Shown here: positions 1-11,310 of the stretch, piece by piece
Layout of the letters: every line of letters starts with the position of its first letter
How positions within the stretch are numbered: the first letter of the stretch is position 1
Assembly (NCBI GenBank): GCA_019914945.1
Contig: CM034103.1
Coordinates: 8,308,001 to 8,372,000, forward strand
Source of the DNA: Typha latifolia
Taxonomy: Eukaryota > Streptophyta > Magnoliopsida > Poales > Typhaceae
Direction: 5' to 3'
DNA length: 64,000 nucleotides
Program-made: the position numbers and the translations under genes
The notes under the pieces: generated by a model
What the model saw: the letters and a program-made list of their open reading frames with translations, nothing else
Databases searched by the model: none
What the model was told of the DNA's origin: nothing

Positions 1-2225
1 ACATAATTCCAGTTTGATCATTATTTATTTAATTACCATCACTACTAGTATATCCACCAAAATATCACTTAATGATATCGGTATTCAGATCCAGAGACTA
101 TCTACTGAGTTCTACGAAGTAATCTAATAATCTCTTCAATATCTTGATAGATATAAAATTCAATTCATAATATTAATCCACTGCCACACAAATATTTACT
201 AATCTATCATATTTGATCTTTAAGAATACATAACACATCATAGACCAATCCACAAAATTATTGTACGTGAACTAAAGCTACTAAGATTAATCTCCAGAAT
301 TGGTAATGCTAATATGATCTGCTAATAAAATAACTGACACTAACTAATTCATATAGATTGGAGGACATCCAAAAATATAAATTATAACTTTCTCGCAACT
401 TTAACTTTGCAATTTACTAAAAGATCAAACTTTTACAAACTATAATAGAACCAATCATAAAGTCATTATCTTCCAATTATGAAATCATTATCTCCCAATC
501 AAATATCTTTATCTAAAGACTTAAATGTAACCTGTAAGTCTTTACAATCATTAAGATCAATCTCATCATTCTAAAATGTTCGCTCAATAATCTTCAGTAA
601 TAATCGAACATATAAGCCAACGGTTAAACAAATACTAACATAATCATCATTTTTTTTTTTGTATACATCATTATCTGTTTATCTTCTAGCAGTATAATAA
701 ACATCCATCGATACACTGTATATGAAATATCATAGTCCTCTATATTCCTTTCATTGCCGTCCTATGCAGCAATTAGTTCAACTTCCAAACCATCTCTAAG
801 TCATAACAAATGATCAAATCTATAGGCTCTATGAATAACTCTATCAAATTATCTCTCCAATTAGTATCCTCAAAACAACTAACATGTCAAAAACATATAA
901 TATCTCAATTTAACATCTGTACCAACATATCTCATTCCTAATTAAATCACTTAAACCTCTTATTTCTTCAAAAGTCTCAATTTAATATTCTATCACATCC
1001 TCTATACAAAGTCCATTATATATACTGCACAATTTAATCGTATAGTATCATCAGCATCCTTCTATAACATCGTTAATATCACCTAATAATCATAATAAAA
1101 TAAGTCTGTATATTTGTAATTAAAATTCATCACCCAACATACACGATCTTCAGGCTATAATATTCTTATCCTCTAAATCAATGTTCAAAACTAAACTAAT
1201 ACTCAAAATATACTTTCACTGTCATATATGCCATGAGATTATCAACTTAGTACTATCATCACCTTATATAATTTATTTCACTATCATACTTTCCATCTAA
1301 TCGTATTCACATAATTAGCAACTTCTAAACCAAACTTACTATCATGTCATCCAGAACTATATACCTTACGTCTTAACTACTGACATCACTCACAATCCAA
1401 TAACTGTATCCATGTCATATTTTTTATACCCATTATCCTATTTGGTAATCAACTCAAAGGTTTAAACGAGATGTTAATCCTCTAACAATATTGTTAGCTA
1501 CACATATCCCTACTAAATCACCCATCTTATCGATACAATCAAAATTTCACACCTAGTAACACAAATATCTTGCAAACATAATTTATCATACTAGTCATCC
1601 GAAAATTATTTTCTATATACAATCTACAATCATCTCTATCACAACACATAATTTCTTTTCCACTATACAAAATCATCATATGTCTTACTCATCCATCCAC
1701 AATCCATAATTATAACCCTCATAAAGATCAAAATAGTCTCTCTGCATATATATCTCTTTACATCAATCCCCTAATATCAAATATATCCATAAAAGATCAA
1801 AAATCCAAAAATATGCTATATCTGCTGAGAATAACTTCAAATCTACTTATAATAATCCTTCTGTACAAAATACATATCACCACATATTTACAAATTTCTA
1901 CACTTTATCACAACATATGAACAACTCTATATATCCAATATTATGCTCCACAGACTATGACACCTCAATATCAATATCAATGCATGATTTTAATAATACC
2001 TCTTCCCATTCATTAGTCGCTCAGATAAATTCTCAATATACCAATATCATAAATTATTTCTATCAATATCGACAAGTATCAAAACTTAATAATCTTAACA
2101 TCACAACCTAGATTCCTATCTCAACCAATTCATATCAAATTCATCGAGATCGACTACTAGCGTAACCCTAAACCAAATTGACGACTACTATACTTGATGG
2201 TTTGCCAGATCATCCTTAAACCTAA
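1..2225 (-). mobile_element. Non-coding internal domain of a LARD-like LTR retrotransposon (partial)
   Basis: This AT-rich stretch lies downstream, on the minus strand, of a long LTR and its PBS. It holds no reading frame of useful length on either strand and no gag or pol motif. It is the reverse complement, with substitutions, of 60209-61905 near the right end: 1621-1742 pairs with 60209-60330, 1301-1380 with about 60586-60665, and 1-100 with about 61805-61905. The right copy continues a further 0.8 kb to a polypurine tract and LTR, so the full interior is about 3 kb and non-coding. Long LTRs with a non-coding interior is the definition of a LARD (large retrotransposon derivative), which moves with enzymes from autonomous relatives. 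The element leaves the window at position 1. Confidence 0.72.
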
Positions 2226-2237
2226 GCTCTGATACCA
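2226..2237 (-). promoter_or_regulatory. Primer binding site (tRNA-iMet type) of the left LARD
   Basis: On the minus strand this reads TGGTATCAGAGC, the standard plant PBS complementary to initiator tRNA-Met. It sits 7 bases past the LTR end (GCGTTACA). It fixes the element's orientation as leftward and identifies 2245-5364 as its 5' LTR. Confidence 0.85.
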
Positions 2238-2244
2238 CCTGAAC

Positions 2245-4979
2245 TGTAACGCCCCCCCACGGCACGTGCACGCCCACGCGCCCACACGGCATGCACGGCG
2301 CACGTGACAAGTCGGGCGAGGCCCGTCACGCACAAATACTCTCCTGAGCACATATAATCATGACATCATCGAAAAATATCCTCGCTAACCTATTCATGAT
2401 TACATAATCCATCGCCAAATAAATCATACTCTTAACCAAATAAACCTGTTAACATATGAATATCAAAGTCCACAATAATATACACTAGACTCTACACAAT
2501 GCGGCGGGGCCCACACAGCCACAACAAACCATCAAGATACCATTAAACAACTGATACAAGAGTACACTATGATTCGACCTGTATTATACAAATCATCGTC
2601 TAATACAAAAGAGTACAAATATCAAATACTAGTACAACTTAATTCCTATATAAACCACCATCTATACCATCTCGCATCTATAGCTCACCTCATCATCACT
2701 CTAAAATATCTTCTCAAGATATCTCAGGTTGCTATCACGTACCACAAACCTGAGGGGTTAGAAAAGAAATAAAGAGAGTCATGAGCAAAAGGCTCAGTGA
2801 ATAGACCTTACCCCGAATCAGTGATGCCAAACAGAGAGTAAATCATATACTGGATAATATGAATTAGAAAGCAACATCATGTCATGAATGAGTATATGAA
2901 TGCATCCTCAATAATACATAATTGAAAAGTAGATAATATGTCATACTGATAAAAGTATACAATCTTCGACAATGAATAAATAAATCTCCATGTCATATGA
3001 TCATCATAACTCTCTATCAAATATGCCGACCATGATCATGCGATGATACCAAATGCAACCATATATGATATATATTGACCCCTCAATAATCAGTTATGTC
3101 GATAAAAAATAAAATCATATGCATTTCTCAACATCACGATCATCACCGACATCTCGGTATAGTATCATCATACTAGACCACTGTGCACAGTCAACACACG
3201 GTACCCGATCTCAACATCATGCCCGAAGGCTCAGAGCATACTCTGCCATCCGCAAGGAGTATCTCAAATATAATCATACCCTGCCATCCGCTAGGGTATC
3301 AACATCCATCCAGACCGGGCACACACATAGTTGATAGAAACCTCGTGAGGATAACTCGCCACATATGCCCTGGCGAACGGCATGTGTCCGAATGTCTGCT
3401 GCGCACACAGACTAACGACCTCAGACGTAAGGCCAACATGATCGCGACCATGTCGAGCGATCAATCATCCACCAAGCGCGTCCTAACCCTCGCGCCCACT
3501 CGGGTATCCTCACGCTTTCTATCAACTATCCTATCAATCACATTTCATGCTTTTCTTCTAAATGACAAATCATATGCATATATCTAGTACGATAACAAGT
3601 CAATGCATAACAGAATTTAGGTGGAATAGGAATCAAGAGAAAATGATGCAATGTAGTCTCCAACCGTATCGTCAACACATGCATACTCATGCTAATCTAT
3701 TACATGCATACTCATGCTACGAGATCAACTCAAGAAACAATCATAACAAAGAGAATCATCTCTGATTATCTCTATATATATCACCAATGTACTCTTATTC
3801 TAAATCAGCGTAATCGAATGCATGATAAAATATGCTCGACTATAATCATCTCTAGATAAAATCATATAATCATGCTGGAGGTCAAAACATGCATATACAC
3901 AAATATATAATGTAACCTAATTTGAGAAAAGCGTCTAAAGGATAAGACTACTCACAGTCTGATAAGAAGACACAAACCACGCATCTCTCACGTCCGTTAG
4001 TCAAATATCAACTCATTGTCAGGATCCACGAGGTCTCACATAAGGGGTTCGGGGTCTGAAAATATTTAAATGATATGATGTCAGCCGTTTATCCCATTTA
4101 GAATTCATTGGTGTAAAATATAATAAATTATTTGATTTTATTAAATAACTTGATATACATTATATATATATAATTATGATAACCTTATTCAATTATTTGG
4201 CAATTATTACTTTTACTTAACTAGTTACTAATCATACATATATTAATCATTATTCATAAATTCAAAAGTAATTATCTGAGCTCAGCATTTTATTGCATAG
4301 AAAATAATATATAATAATAATAAGGTGCTAGAAACACATTGAATACTCAAATGTATTAAATATATGCATGTATAAGCATACATAAACGTTAATAGAAACT
4401 TATAAAATTTAATTATTTTTAATAGAACTAACTATATAAAATATAAGATTATTATCAATACGATTACATGTATTAATCTAATAAATAGTGGCAAAACTAT
4501 ATATAATCATATGTAAGTACGTATAACTATAATTAATAAATTATTATACTAATAATACTTAGCTAATACTTATGTTAGTGAGTATAAATTATCAAAATAA
4601 TCAATCATTTAGATAACTGATTTACCTATATTTTAGAAACTAAATCATATAATTAATATAAACAAATTAAAAAAAAAGGGAGCAATCCCTTGTCATAGTG
4701 CTGGGCTCGGCACTACCGCTCTGATCTTTGGGCCGAGCCTAGCACTATTGCAGAAGGAAAGAAAAACTGAGGAAGATGAAGAAGAAGAAAGAAGGAGGAG
4801 AAAGAAAGGAAGAAGAAGAAGAAGAGAAGAGAAGAGAAGAAAAGAGAAGAAGGGAAGAAGGAGGAGGGAGGTGCGGACCCGGGTCGGCGGGGAGGGCACC
4901 GGCAGCTGGTGGCCAGCCAGCTGCCGACCTCTCGCCGGTGGCTCAGCTCCGACGGGCCCGAGCCCAAGGTAAGAAAAAA

Positions 4980-5013
<34 letters not shown>

Positions 5014-5364
5014 TAGTGAGAGAGAGAGAGAAGAAGAGAGAAGAGGAGAAAGAGCTCACCGACGCTCGTGGAGGTGGTGGCGACGGCGATAGTCCGGCCT
5101 CCGCGAGAGAGAGGGAGGGAGAGAGAGAGAGAGAGAAATTTAAAGAGAGAGAGAGAGGGCGGTGGGAGGTTGGCGGTAGCTGTGGCGGCGCTGGGCCCGC
5201 CGCTGCCTGACGGCCGCAGCCGGTTGGCTGCGGCGACGCGAGGGGGGGTGCGTGGCACCAGCCCCACGCAGCCCCACTGCATGGGCACGAGGCCGGTCAC
5301 ACTGTGGCCGGCCATGTCGTGCCCATGCAATTTTTTTTTTTTTTTTTGGGATTGGGTTGTTACA
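2245..5364 (-). repeat. 5' LTR (3.1 kb) of the left LARD-like element
   Basis: On the minus strand it begins TGTAACAACCC at 5364 and ends GGGGCGTTACA at 2245, a TG...CA LTR with matching terminal inverted bases, directly followed by a PBS. Its first part (5364 to about 4690) is homologous to 62717-63700 at the right end, including the pyrimidine-rich leader and the segment preceding the GA repeats. Length of about 3.1 kb is typical of Tekay/LARD-type LTRs. No protein is encoded; apparent frames at 4713-5465 come from purine-rich repeats. The 3119-3587 stretch is GC-richer but carries no recognisable domain. Confidence 0.75.
4983..5158. repeat. (GA)n microsatellites inside the LARD LTR
   Basis: Two GA-dinucleotide runs, about 4983-5035 and 5107-5158, separated by GC-rich sequence, with a further purine-rich AAG/GAG tract at 4776-4870. 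The right-hand LARD copy has CT and CTT runs in the equivalent region (63261-63296 and 63524-63572). They produce spurious low-complexity reading frames. Confidence 0.9.
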
Positions 5365-5370
5365 TTCACA

Positions 5371-5880
5371 ATCACAATGAAAGATGGAATTTTGAAAATT
5401 GCATTGGGAATTCGAGTTGTGATGAAAGGCCTTCGGAAAATGAATTTGTATTTTTTGCAGGGCAAGATTGTGATAGGCAGATATGGTCATGGATCACAAA
5501 GCCCAAATTTGAAGAATGAGGTCTCCAAGAGAATTGTAACTTTTGGAGAGTCTTCTAGTTTGAATCAGAAGAATTTGCAGAATGGCATAAGCAAAGACTT
5601 TTCGCAGCAGGTGGAGAATGAAATCCTTGGTGCTCCGCCAAAGTCTACCAATTTGGATGTAGAAGACTCAAGTTTGCATAAGGTGAAGACCTCAACTCAG
5701 AAAATTTTGCAGAAAGGAAAATCGATTGTAGTTAGTAGACCGAGAAGAAAGGCCCAGAAGTTTGCACGGTGTACTAACAGAATGGCATATGCACTTTTGA
5801 TTGTTCATGACGTCAGTGCAGTTGTGACTGGGGTCAAGGTCCAACATTGCTTGGACTTGATCAAGTATTTGCATGTTTGA
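5371..5880 (+). pseudogene. Ty1/copia polyprotein remnant (C1): pre-integrase strand fused to the post-integrase linker
   Basis: The frame is open from inside the LARD LTR to a TGA at 5880. About 5378-5485 reads as the end of a copia GAG-pre-integrase domain (motif MKGLRKMNLYFLQGK). It then jumps to sequence typical of the linker between integrase and reverse transcriptase (VTFGESS at about 5540, SIVVSRPRRKAQK at about 5725, then MAYAL). The whole integrase core is missing between them, so this is an internally deleted relic with no catalytic residues. Frame continuity through the fusion suggests an old deletion of a multiple of three, or chance. The copia assignment rests on motif recognition; the lineage is uncertain. 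Confidence 0.6.
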
Positions 5881-6170
5881 CTACTTGGCATTGGCATGGT
5901 GCACTCACTCGCTTTGCATTGGTGGAGACAGTTGTTTGGCATCTTTGAAGTCTCATCATATTTGCTTGCATTTGGTATTTGGAGTGGTGCACTCACTTTG
6001 CAATGGTGAAGACCATTTGGAGTTTATTTTGGATTTGTTTGCAGAAATTGTTTGCATTTGGTGTCTTTTGACGCAAATTTGCAGGCGGTGCAATTTTGGG
6101 ATTTGCAGTCACTTTGCAGTGGTGGAGAGTGTTTTGGTGAAGTTGTGAATTTGTCGCCAAGGTGGAGAAT
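5881..6170 (+). mobile_element. Non-coding 3' tail and polypurine tract of copia remnant C1
   Basis: No frame is conserved here. The stretch contains short imperfect repeats of a GCACTCACTTTGCA-type unit (about 5898, 5990 and 6105). It ends in AAGGTGGAGA at 6159-6168, the usual copia polypurine tract, directly before the LTR start TGTTAAAA at 6171. Confidence 0.6.
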
Positions 6171-6225
6171 TGTTAAAAATTGGCTCAAATTTAGTTTCAG
6201 CAAAATATCAGCATTTCTGTGCCGC

Positions 6226-6441
6226 GCGTTCGAACGGGCCCTGGGGACGTTCGAACGCGGGCTCCAGACAGAGTCCAGTCTGTGATGCAGGCGTTCGAAC
6301 GGCCCCAGCCGCGTTCGAACGCGAGCCAACCCGAGAGCAGCAGTTTCTGCAGGCGTTCGAACGGGGCTTTGGCCGTTCGAACGCCAGTCTGCATTTGCAC
6401 TAGGCGCGTTCGAACGCGCCCCGAGGGGCGCGTTCGAACGC
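6226..6441. repeat. Palindrome array, GCGTTCGAACGC type, in the C1 LTR U3
   Basis: Eight copies of GTTCGAAC occur in 216 bases, grouped as four pairs: near 6228/6249, 6293/6312, 6354/6373 and 6407/6431. Within a pair the spacing is about 19-24 bp; between pairs about 53-65 bp. Exact 12-mers are at 6311-6322, 6406-6417 and 6430-6441. The array ends about 33 bp before the TATA box, which is where an upstream activating region would lie; function is inference. Confidence 0.85.
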
Positions 6442-6473
6442 GACGCGGAAAAAACCCAATTCTGAACCGGGCC

Positions 6474-6481
6474 TATAAATA
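6474..6481 (+). promoter_or_regulatory. TATA box of the C1 LTR promoter
   Basis: TATAAATA lies in a GC-rich context just downstream of the palindrome array. Transcription would be expected to start about 30 bp further on, near 6505-6515, defining the U3/R boundary. Confidence 0.6.
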
Positions 6482-6925
6482 GAAATGTTGTGTTTTAGGG
6501 TTGAGTGTGGGCATTTTGCAAGAGAGAAAAGCTTGTAGGGGAGAGCCACCATTGTTTAGAGAGAGATTAGAGTTGTAATCTCTTTGTATTTGAAGATTTG
6601 CATAGTGGATTGAAGATTGCTCCGCCCGTGGACGTAGGCACATCGCCGAACCACGTAAATCGTGTCTCTCCCTCTTTTCTCTTCATGGTTTGCATTGATT
6701 TGGTGTTCATGTTTGTGATTACCTTGGGTATTTGAAGTTCTCTACAACTAGCATCTTGCATTTGGAGTTCTCACATAGATATTGATATTAACTTTGCTAA
6801 TATTTGTTTTGCCCCAAATTATTGCTATTCCACTTGGATTTGTTTGAGGGTGAAGGGTATTGCTTCCGCTTCCTTCACCCATTTGAGTATTTTGCACAAC
6901 AAATACTTGGAAATTAACTAGACAA

Positions 6926-8130
6926 GTTGGAGGCAGACAAGGCTGAGGCCTTAGTTGTTCCTTTCAGTGAAGAGTAGATTCGAAATGCAGTTTTTTCTAT
7001 GGTAGCAAATAAAGCTCCTGGTGGTCTAAATGGAATGTTGTTGATGGTCCCTTGTCTCCTTATCTTTTTATTTTCGTTGCTGATGGTCTTAATGGAATGT
7101 TGAATAATGCTAGAAAGCATGGTTTGCTCACTGGATTGGGGACTAATGTGTTTGAGAAGGGTGTTATTAACCTCCCATATGCAGATTATACGCTTTTGTT
7201 TCTGAATGCTAATCACAGAGAGGTGATGATCTTGAAATGCTTACTTTATGGCTTTGAAGCTATTTTTGGTCTGAAGATAAACTTTGAGAAGAGTTCCTTG
7301 GTGTATCTTGTAAATAATAAAGAGAAAGGAAATGAATCGGCTAACCTTTTGAATTGTAAAGTAAAGGAACTGCCTACAAAATATTTAGGTTTACCTCTTC
7401 ATGACAGTAAGTTGAAGAAAAAGGACTGGAATCTGGTAATTGAAAAGGAAGAAAAGAGACTTGCAGGTTGGAGGGGTAAACTACTCCCCTTTGGTGGTCG
7501 GATTACTCTAATAAACTCTGTTTGGGTCTGTAAGAAGATTGATAAGTTGAGAAGAGAATTTTTGTGGCATGGAACAGCTGAGACAAAAAAGGTTATGCTT
7601 TAGTTAACTGGAACAGAGTGTACCGCAAAAAAGAATTTGGAGGTATGGGGATTGTCACTCTGCAGGAAATAAATATTTCCTTGTTAGCAAAATGGTGGTG
7701 GCAGTTAACTCTGAGAATCAACAGTGGGCTTCAATTGTAATGCAGCGATATTATAAAAGAGTGAAAGCTCATTCTTTTAAGCTGGTGAATTCCAGCAGAG
7801 TGTCACCATTTTGGAGGGGAGTGATTCAAACAGGTACAATATTCAAAATTAGTTTGAAATGGGAAGTTCATAATGGAAAAAAGATAAAATTTTGGACAAA
7901 TATTTGGGTTGGAGAATGCTCTCTCGCAACTAGGTTCCCTAATTTGTTCAATGTGGTTTGGGATGAGGAGGTCACAGTGCAGGATGTTTGGCCGAGTAGT
8001 GGGATTTAAAATCTGCATTACTGCAGAATGCTTTCTGCGAGTATGATTGACGAGGAGCAGCAAATAAAGAATTTTGTAACTGAATACAGTGCTCTTACCT
8101 AGAGGTTTGAAAATAATGGTATTTTTGTAA
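6926..8130 (+). pseudogene. L1-type LINE reverse transcriptase fragment
   Basis: Non-LTR reverse transcriptase of the plant L1 class. Recognisable pieces are an FSEE..IRNAVFSM..NKAPG start (about 6965-7020), SPYLFIFVADGLN (about 7055), and the active-site strand LPYADYTLLF at 7172-7201, where the expected YADD has become YADY. C-terminal motifs such as KYLGLPL and AGWRGKLLPFGGR (to about 7505) and RVSPFWRGV (about 7797) follow. Much of the palm is deleted between NKAPG and SPYLF, stops occur at 6975-6977, 7601-7603 and 8007-8009, and frames change near 7600 and 7740. Endonuclease and poly(A) tail are absent. It is a dead 5'-truncated fragment squeezed between the C1 LTR and a gypsy element. 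Confidence 0.8.
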
Positions 8131-8142
8131 TTAAATCCCTTT

Positions 8143-9904
8143 AGAGGCTCCTTAAGAAGATTGGGCTCGAGTCGAAACCCACAGAAGGGTTCGATGTGAT
8201 GATTGGAGATGGCACCACATTGCGAGCGGATTTTATTTATGGAGGTGTGGAATTGAAGTTGCAAGGCCAAACTTTCACATTGGATCTATATCCGTTGGCC
8301 TTGCGAGGTGCTGGCATTATTTTGGGGATTCAATGGCTTCGAAACTTGGGGCCCGTGACATTTGACTTTACAAACCTCTCATTGACATTTTGGAGGAATG
8401 TCCAGAGAGTGTTGCTGGATGGAAATCAACAGCTGATTGAACTTCCAAGCGTAGGGGACGCAAGTGAGCTCGTCTCTTTCTCAGCACCCATATTTCCTTG
8501 TTTTCTCAGATCTGCGGAGAGCTAGCGCAGGGGATAGTGAACTAGTCTGACTCATGGAGGAGCTGAGAGAGAACCCATCAAGCCACCTCGAGCATGAGGA
8601 GCGCAACGAGTTGGTACTCGAGCGCGAGCGGATCAAGGTACTCGCAGACGATGAGCTACGGAGACTATTAATGGCACACTTCCATGATACTCCTATAGTA
8701 GGCCATGAAGGGATCTTACGTACCTATAAGCAGCTGGCCCAAAATTGTACATGGACAACGATAAAGTCGAACGTGAAGAAATATGTGCGTGAATGCCAAA
8801 TCTTCTAACGAGTCAAATCGGAGACGCTCAAACCCAGCGTGCTGTTGCAATCACTGCCTATACTGGAGCATATTTGGCAGCATATCTCCATGGACTTCAT
8901 CGAAGGGCTGCCGGAGGTCCGAGGGCAATCGGTGGTGTTTGTTGTGGTGGATAGGCTGAGCAAATATGCTCATTTCATAGCATTATCTCACCTATTTTCA
9001 AAGAAAAAGGTTGCTGAAATTTTTGTTCGGGAAGTGGCGTGCCAGCATGCGATGCCTAGGACGATCGTGTCAAATCGGGATGCAACTTCATCAATGAATT
9101 TTGGTCCGAGTTCTTCAGATTGCAAGGGACTCGAATCAACCTTAGTTCAGCTTATCACCCCGAGACGGATGGCCAAACCGAGGTGGTGAATCGCGAACTT
9201 GAGCAATACTTGCGATGCTTTGTGGCGGACCGACCAAATGATTGGGTCAAATTCCTTCCATGGGCCGAGTGGTCATACAATACCGCTCATCACTCGAACA
9301 TCGCATGACCCCCTATAGACTCGCAGCGGGAGATAGAATCGAGCTCGACTTGGAATTTGTAGATCGAGATGAAACATTGTGATGGCTCAAGATTCACCTA
9401 ACAATAGCCCAAAATTGCATGAAGCAAACTCATGACAATGGCTGGCATGAGCGAGAATTTGAGGTGGATCAATGGGTGTTCGTTCGAGCTCAACCGTACC
9501 GGCAATCCATATTGAGGCCAATTTTGAACCAGAAGTTGGGTTACAAGTACTATGGTTCGTACTGAGTGCTACAATGAATCGATCCAGTAGCTTACCTGTT
9601 GGACCTACCTGAGAGAACTAGGATACATTCAGTCTTTCATGTATCGGCATTGAAGGCCCAGATTAGACCTAACCATGTGGTGGGTTCTGCCTTGCCCAAA
9701 CTAATGGAAGAAGATGGCCCAATTGAACTGGTCCGAGTCTTAGGCTGCAGGAGAAGATGCCATGGATCCAAATTGGAGACCGAAGTGCTGATCGAGTGGC
9801 TTGGCAAACCAACTGACGAGTCTACATGGGAGCTAGAGTAAGATATCATGGATCGCTTCCCAAATTTCAAAACTTGAGGACAAGGTTGCAGAAACGTGGT
9901 GGAT
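8143..9904 (+). pseudogene. Ty3/gypsy chromovirus remnant (G1a): protease C-terminus, integrase, chromodomain; RT/RNase H absent
   Basis: 8143-8390 encodes the C-terminal part of a retropepsin-like protease (FDVMIGDGTTL, then GIQWLRNLGPVTFDF); the DTG active site is cut off. At about 8440-8460 the sequence passes from just after protease (LLDGNQ) straight to the stretch before integrase (ELVSFSAP), so reverse transcriptase and RNase H are missing. Integrase follows at 8554-9308: zinc-finger residues H-H-C are present but the last Cys is lost to a stop at 8806, and the first catalytic Asp is in SMDFIEGLP. The second Asp has changed (VSNRD) and a frameshift follows near 9080; QTEVVNRELEQ carries the last catalytic Glu. 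A chromodomain at about 9735-9870 (LIEWLGKPTDESTWELE) marks it as a chromovirus. The same RT/RH gap is seen in the element at 36213-40612. Confidence 0.82.
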
Positions 9905-10730
9905 TGATACGATTCGGACTTCACCAATGTCATCTCGAGCACTGATACACTTTAGGGGTGTCTTTGTTTCTTTTTTTAATGTTTAATTCTTAAGAAAGTA
10001 AGTTTTCTATAAGTCGCATTCGAATGCGGGTGGAGTGCGTTCGAACGAGGTTGTGAAAGCTTGCATCACGTCTAGAGAGTGTGAATTGTGTGTTCGAACG
10101 CCGCGTTCGAACGCTCTATGAACGCCTACATTGCGTTCGCAAATCTAGACAAGTGGGAAACAAGTGCGTTCGGTCGCCGTTCAAACGCCTGCATCGCGTT
10201 CGCAAATCCAAAGAAGAGCGAACTAGGTGCTTTCGAACGCGGTCGGCAAAAATGTACTGTTTAGGGTTAATTTTGAATTGTTTGGTTAGCCTCTAAAAGA
10301 TGTGGATAGCAACCATAGAGTCATTATTGATGAAGTGTGGCCCTCTCCTCCCCCTTCTTCTAATCTATCCAATACTTGCCCTAACCCTTCCATTAGCTAT
10401 AACCCTTCCACCACCACTTTTCATCGGTGCCACATTATTAATGCCGGTCCACCTCCAACCACCATCATCCTAGGATCTCGTGCCTCCATCCACGGATCCT
10501 GATCAGACCCCCTGACGTTCGTCCACTAATCGGACGATATCTCGAGATCCCCACATCCGATTTGCCTGAAACTTGATTTGTTGGAAAACTGGGGCTACAA
10601 TATAGCCAAATTTCACATCGATCCGACGACGGCATCTTTCAGGATCTATTTACAAAGTTCCGTGTCAGATCTAGTCCAGATCTGAGAATTGGAAGAGATC
10701 GAACCTTAGCCAAAAGGGGAGATCGTATCA
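9905..10730 (+). repeat. 3' LTR of G1a
   Basis: It begins TGATACGATTCGGACTTCACC just after GTGGTGGAT (polypurine-like) and ends GAGATCGTATCA, so the ends are inverted TGATACGAT...ATCGTATCA. It is 826 bp. Palindromes of the GTTCGAAC kind lie at 10020-10240, then a decayed TATA-like CTCTAAAAG near 10291. The family signature CTCGTGCCTCCATCCACGGATC follows near 10480. The next element's integrase end begins immediately at 10731. Confidence 0.85.
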
Positions 10731-11310
10731 GGCTGAGGTTGATATGGAATTGATGGATTGCGATGCTATTCTCAGGAGGTTGTCGGTGCATCTAAGAGCG
10801 GCCAAGAATTGGATGAAGCAAATGAATGATCAACATCATCGTGAGGAGTTTAGTGTGGGCAATATGGTGTTTGTACGAGTCCAACCCAATCGTCAAGTCA
10901 TCTTGCACACTATTCAAAACCAAAAATTGACATTCAAATTTTTTGGTCCATTTTGAGTTTGTGAGTGCATTGGACTAGTCGCCTACAAGCTTGAGCTACC
11001 AGAGGGGACCAGATACACCTAGTGTTCCATGTTTCATTACTCAAAGTGAGGATTGCACCAGATCAAATGGCAGGGTCGGTTCTACCTGAACCCGAGGAGG
11101 ATTTGCATCAGGTGGAATCGATACGAGTACTAGCATAATGAAGGAGGCGACATAGCTCGAGGTTAGAGACTAAGATCTTGGTTGAATGTTTGGGCAAACA
11201 ATCTGACGAGTCGTCATGGGAAATCGAAGTCTATGATCGTCGATCAATTCCTCAACTTCACATCTTGAGAGCAAGGTGGGGGAAGCGAGGTGGGCTAATG
11301 ATTCAGCTAG
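10731..11310 (+). pseudogene. Ty3/gypsy (G2-like) integrase C-terminus and chromodomain fragment
   Basis: Reads like 56110-56660 of the better-preserved G2 copy: EVDMELMDCDAILRRL (about 10739), KNWMKQMNDQHHREEFSVG, then VFVRVQPNRQVIL and FGPF ending at a stop at 10954-10956. After frameshifts, remnants of YKLELPEGT (about 10985) and of the chromodomain (SDESSWEIEV, about 11205) follow, then a polypurine tract near 11270. The 5' part of this pol is missing; the G1a element abuts it exactly at its LTR end, consistent with insertion or rearrangement there. Confidence 0.65.

Larger units (their letters stand above)
6171..6918 (+). repeat. LTR of copia element C1
   Basis: It starts TGTTAAAAATTGG right after the polypurine tract and closes near 6918 with TTGGAAATTAACT, an imperfect inverse of the start. 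It carries eight GTTCGAAC-type palindromes (6226-6441), a TATA box (6474-6481) and a transcribed R/U5-like part ending in T-rich sequence. No second LTR or PBS follows, since LINE sequence begins at about 6926. This is therefore a 3' LTR with an eroded last base. Confidence 0.7.

Noticed and set aside
4713..5465. Long open frames (for example 250 codons minus, 144 codons plus) in the left LARD LTR
   Set aside because: They consist of Ser/Leu/Phe or Arg/Glu/Lys runs translated from GA/CT microsatellites; no domain, and the same repeats are in the right LTR.
9905..10730. G1a and G1b LTRs (9905-10730, 26801-27761) as the two ends of one element
   Set aside because: Lengths (826 and 961 bp) and sequences differ and the DNA between contains several other elements; each follows its own pol end as a 3' LTR.
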